Shown here piece by piece: positions 60,163 through 64,000 of a stretch of 64,000 bases of DNA (position 1 is the first letter of the stretch; each line of letters begins with the position of its first letter). The DNA lies in NCBI GenBank assembly GCA_963966185.1, contig CAWZYM010000020.1, positions 637,501 through 701,500 on the forward strand, written 5' to 3'. The DNA is from Rhabditoides inermis. Its lineage: Eukaryota > Nematoda > Chromadorea > Rhabditida > Rhabditidae. The notes under the pieces were generated by a model that was not told where the DNA came from, did no database searches, and saw nothing but the letters and a program-made list of their open reading frames with translations. Made by a program: the position numbers and the translations under genes.

Positions 60163-61909
60163 CTGTAGGCATCGAATGTAAATGACTCTGTCTTCACAGC
60201 CGATGACAACAATCTGCCTGCTGTACCCACTCACCCACCATCTACGAGTGTGCCATACTTCGCACCACATGTGATCTGGGATTTGATCGAGCACTGGTCC
60301 ACATCCTACGCTCTCACCCCAGATCGCATTCCCATGTTGTTCCTGAAGCGCGTATCTATCGCAGTCGCTGAACCACTCTCTCAAATCTTCAATTCAAGCA
60401 TGTCTACAGGGGTCGTTCCTTCTTTTTGGAAGGCCTCTATAGTCACTCCGATCCCGAAGGAGAAGGGCGCCTCCGATCCACTCAAGTACAGGCCGATTTC
60501 GAACACGTGCTTCTCTTGCCGTGTCTTCGAGCGCATCCTCAAGGAGTCTTTGATGCATCACATCGCCGCTCGCTCAATCGTCCCTGCTGAGCAGTTCGGG
60601 TTCGTCTCCAGACGATCGACGGAACTGCAACTCTTGCACTGCCTTGATAACTGGACTGCAGCAGTGGACGAGAAGCGCACAGTCGATGTCATCTACTTCG
60701 ACTTCGCCAAGGCCTTCGACCGCGTCTCTCATTCTAAGCTCCTGTTGAAGCTCGAGTCGTACGGGTTCGCCCCTGCCATTGTCAATTGGATTCGCAACTA
60801 CCTTCTTGGACGCACCTTTCGTGTACGAGTGAATGTCGACTACTCTCCATCATGTGATATCCTCTCTGGTGTTCCACAGGGTACCGTCCTAGGCCCGGTG
60901 CTCTTCAATATCTACACGGCTGATCTGATCCCGCCGTTGCGACAACACGCGACGTGCAGAGCTTACGCTGACGACGTCAAGGTCTACCGCTCTTTCGGAC
61001 TACAGGACAATCGACTACCTCTGCAACAGGCTGTTGATCTTGTCAGTCAATGGTCTGTGACGTGGCAGCTTCCTCTCGCTGCTCACAAGACCAAAACCCT
61101 GTACATCGGCAAGAATAATCCACGGCACACCTACAGTATCAGCACCACTGCGATCGAAGGCGTCGACGAGGTTGTCGATCTGGGGTTCACCATAACCTCA
61201 GACCTACGATTCTCCAAACATTGCCGCATCATCTACTCAAAGGCGTACAACCGGGCGTACACCATTTTCCGTTCCATCATCTCCGCTGACCGTCAGATGC
61301 TCATCGATATCTACACCACGTACGTTCGTCCACTCTTGGAGTACGGTACGTGCGTCTTCAATCCATCTGACCGGGCATCGACCATCCTACTCGAGCGTGT
61401 GCAAAACTACGTCACACGGGTCATCTTCGCGCGTACAACGTCACTGGGGTACAATGCTTCGGCCGAGCAGCGCAACCAGGCACTTCGTTTGCATTCTCTC
61501 GAGCAGCGTCGCCAGGTCAACGACATCGTGATGCTCTACAAGGTTTTTTATGGCTTCGTGGAGGTTGACAAAAGCAGTTTCTTCCATGTATATGAGACGC
61601 CTAATTGTTGATCTCTCTTTGGCGCATGCATATATTTATGGACATATATTTGTACACCCAATACCACTGACACTGTCTAGCATAACTCATACACGACAAC
61701 TTCGGGGTCATTCACTCAAACTAATCAACTCATCTAAAACCACTCTCTCACAGTCCTTTTTTCCTTTTCGTATTCATAATATTTGGAATCTCCTTCCCAG
61801 TAGCATTGTTCTTATCAACGATAAAGGTGCATATAGATCTGCTATGAAGAATTATGTTCTTCAGAACACATCCAAACTTCATATAACAGACCCAACTCAT
61901 CTATAGATT
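60163..61909 (+). pseudogene. 5'-truncated, frameshifted LINE reverse transcriptase
   Basis: Coding similarity begins near 60163 with SVFTADDNNLPAVP, a typical start of the RT region, so the endonuclease part is missing. RT motifs follow in order: YRPISNTCFSCRVFERIL, QFGFVSRRSTELQLL, VIYFDFAKAFDRVS, SGVPQGTVLGPVLFN and AYADDVKVYRS. The frame stops at 61611, and the C-terminal segment RGHSLKLINSSKTTLSQSFF with IWNLLP continues in the +1 frame to 61909. A frameshift or small indel near 61550-61690 therefore inactivates it. It differs clearly from the LINE at 26-29 kb, and begins only about 150 bases after the vitellogenin stop. Confidence 0.85.
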
Positions 61910-62207
61910 AAATGTAGAGTTCTTTGCTCGTTAGTTGACAGGGAAGGGCGGTTGGTCAGGGGTAGTGTCTATCTCACCGGTCGGGTTCTCTCACCCAGTT
62001 ATAGAAATGACAGGATAGTCTCTCACCGCATATGCTGTTATAAACACAGTGTCTGGTGGGGGACTATCCCTTCGGTTCGACTGCGTTCAGAGCGTACAAA
62101 CGGACGGGGCGTCATCGTAAAGAAGTCAATACGTCGTTTAGTCTCAAACTGTGCACTTTTTACATTGTCAACCCGTTGAACATGTCATTTGATTCCACTA
62201 TGAAAAA

Positions 62208-62210
62208 AAA

Positions 62211-62290
<80 letters not shown>
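62208..62290. repeat. TA dinucleotide microsatellite
   Basis: About 80 bases of perfect TA repeat, located between the decayed LINE fragment and a second short LINE-like tail. Confidence 0.95.
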
Positions 62291-62292
<2 letters not shown>

Positions 62293-62293
62293 C

Positions 62294-62467
62294 ATGACTG
62301 ATAGATTCGGTGCTCCCAAACTTGTCGTTCCCAGGTCTAGGCTAACAGTTAGAGAGCGCGTTTGGAACGTGCGAGTTTGTAAATTCTTCTCTCTCATTCC
62401 TCAGTATGTCTCCGATCAGGCCCCGGCGTCCCCCGCTGCTTTTAGTAGACAGCAGCTCCACTTGTGA
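62294..62467 (+). pseudogene. Possible LINE C-terminal remnant
   Basis: An open frame of 57 residues containing VPRSRLTVRERVWNVRVCKF then FFSLIPQYV and AAFSRQQLHL, which resembles the conserved C-terminal tail of CR1-like LINE ORFs (R-x-x-x-W-N ... F-x-x-x-L). It has no other supporting domain and could be the real 3' end of the 60-62 kb element or of another copy. Confidence 0.4.
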
Positions 62468-63171
62468 GATTCGTTTTGTTGTATCTTGATATCATCTTTT
62501 TTACATTATTGTATTTCACGTGTTCTTAAAAACTGTATAAATTATTATGACCAGAATGTCAAAGTAAACTTGAAAAACAGGGACTGAATATCTTTTGAAT
62601 TTCTGCAATTATTGAGCCAATTTCACCTTATTTGAAGTTGAATGTAAATTTTCACGCACCATTAGTTTTCAGCGGAATGGTGGAACAAAAAAAGCCTCAC
62701 AATCTCTATGACAAGCAATTCCGCGCATATATTTTAGAGAGACACGAATAACCCTATTCATGATCACGAAAATGCCAATTCAAGAGCAGGATATTAGCAG
62801 TTTGTCGAACAGAAAAAGTCGATGTTCGATCGGTCAGTCTATCACTGTCATCATTTGTTATCACTTACACTTCAATCAGTCACAGTAAAACGGTCACACG
62901 TTCAACGCACTGAATATATATTTATCTCATACACGCTTTATAACATGGCTCCATTGTGAGTGTCGCTCGTTACATACACAGTATTTACAGGATACATGCT
63001 AATAGAAACATAATCTAGTGGAAGACTAGCGTTAAACTCAATCATACTTGATTCTATACAACATACATAGATTCTAACGGGGGCTGGACCAAGTGCGGTG
63101 CTAGGCATCGACACTCGTGTACACCCTCTCTCTCTCTCTCTCCCTCCCCTTCCCTCGCCTCCCCTCCATCC
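62468..63171. other. Intergenic, AT-rich region
   Basis: Nothing recognisable as a gene. Likely contains the LINE 3' end and the 3' UTR of the minus-strand phosphatase gene, with a CT microsatellite at 63125-63142. Confidence 0.5.
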
Positions 63172-63300
63172 TCATTGCAACTCCGTCTCCGAGTCCGGCT
63201 GCGACAGGTACGCGTCGTCAAAGTGCACCACTATCACAGAGATGTCGTCGCGGTAGTTGCGAGCCATGCCTGGCGGGATCTGAAACCAACCGGTCACAGA

Positions 63301-63331
<31 letters not shown>

Positions 63332-63944
63332 GAGAAGACAGGAGAGGGGCGACGCACCTGTAGCAGGTCGTTGAGTCGTTCGTACTGCTTCATCGTCCCG
63401 CCGCTGACCCCGCCAAGTGCGTGTCGGATGAGGTGGGTGGCGCAGTTGTCGTCGATCGGCTTCTTGTGCTCGCCCCGACGACGCTCTGCCAGATCAGCCA
63501 CCACCTACACAATCAATTAGGAGAATGGAGAAGAGAGGGCGAAGAGAAAAGACACCAACATCAAAGAACGCCACCACCAACACAGTGAATTACGGCCTGT
63601 CAACACGAATACACAATGCCCTTCCCCCCACCCACCTGCTTGAGGTTGGTGCCGGGCTTTGGTTGGTATGGTTGGAGAGTGAGTGTGCCTAGCGTGTGGT
63701 CGTGTACAAGTCGCACCACAGTGTCCGCGTCCAGCCACTCCCACAGACCGTCCGTCGCCAGAACAAGAAACTGCAAAACGCTTCCATCACATCACATTCA
63801 TCAATTGCTTATCACAACAATCGCGATATTCTGCACCTTATCATTTCCGGTGAGCTTGTGATAAAACACTTCGGGGGCGCTCGATAGATACGGCGGCGTT
63901 TGGAGGTGCAATGGCGGCGGGCTGCCCAGCGGCTCCAGCACTAC
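63172..63944 (-). CDS. pdp-1: Pyruvate dehydrogenase phosphatase (PP2C family), 3' part
   Basis: Mitochondrial PP2C-type phosphatase that dephosphorylates and activates the pyruvate dehydrogenase complex. Four 3' exons are in the window, reading leftwards: about 63944-63837, 63770-63636, 63504-63358, 63279-63172 (stop TGA at 63172-63174). The joined C-terminal 164 residues read LGSPPPLHLQTPPYLSSAPE, FLVLATDGLWEWLD (metal-binding Asp in the ATDGLW motif), DNCATHLIRHALGG and MARNYRDDISVIVVHF (second metal-site Asp in RDDI). The PPYL and NCATHLIRHALG motifs are specific to PDP within PP2C proteins. The gene continues beyond the right edge of the window. Introns are 65-90 bases; one carries a GA tract. 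Confidence 0.92.
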
Positions 63945-64000
63945 CTTCAACACACGCAATATTCAGGATCAATCTCTGAACTCAAAATATCTTATCTCTG

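Noticed and set aside
62185..62301. Tyr-Ile repeat peptides on both strands
   Set aside because: Translation of the TA microsatellite.
1..64000. tRNA, rRNA or spliced-leader RNA genes
   Set aside because: I looked for tRNA B-box-like and SL-like sequences by eye and found none convincing; a tRNAscan or Rfam search would be needed to exclude them.

Overview
The window is about 64 kb of nuclear DNA from a nematode, probably a chromadorean (rhabditid-like) worm. The evidence is the gene content: an nlp-12-type neuropeptide precursor with repeated RPLQFGKR units, two innexins, a nematode vitellogenin with a very short leader and a TGTCAAT promoter box, cks-1, sld-2 and a UBASH3-like phosphatase relative. 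Genes are cut into many short exons, with splice acceptors often lying just before start codons, as expected where leaders are trans-spliced. Introns and intergenic DNA are unusually full of GA/CT microsatellites. Most long simple-composition reading frames are products of these tracts and were discarded. Gene models were assembled by hand; each whole coding sequence was checked to be a multiple of three, but single exon edges may be off by a base or two.

Layout, left to right: 3' two thirds of a PDE8-type phosphodiesterase gene (1.4-6.6 kb, +); a composite repeat with a 1.8-kb polypurine tract (7.2-10.0 kb); cysteine dioxygenase (10.5-12.3 kb, +); two tandem innexins (13.1-20.1 kb, +); sld-2 (20.5-22.4 kb, -), divergent from a small coiled-coil gene, which is followed closely by cks-1 and then by a histidine-phosphatase-like pseudoenzyme gene (22.9-31.8 kb, +). 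One intron of that last gene carries a LINE with tandem 5' monomers and a foldback element nested in its 3' end. Next come nlp-12 (32.9-33.9 kb, +), a palindromic MITE, a GALK2-type sugar kinase (35.4-38.9 kb, +), a convergent C2H2 zinc-finger transcription factor of 17 exons (39.4-44.4 kb, -), 6 kb of repeat-rich DNA without a gene, a two-domain SDR/epimerase protein (50.4-54.5 kb, +), vitellogenin (55.1-60.0 kb, +), a decayed LINE fragment, and the 3' end of a pyruvate dehydrogenase phosphatase gene (63.2 kb to the right edge, -).

The genes do not form one pathway. The clearest functional neighbourhood is sld-2 / coiled-coil gene / cks-1: two cell-cycle genes around a shared promoter with E2F-like sites, with short spacers (263 and 231 bp) that would suit a co-transcribed cluster. 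The most notable single observations are the phosphatase-like protein that has lost three catalytic residues, the Sld2 protein with about 15 full CDK consensus sites, the nested retroelement, and a composite repeat present in two copies.
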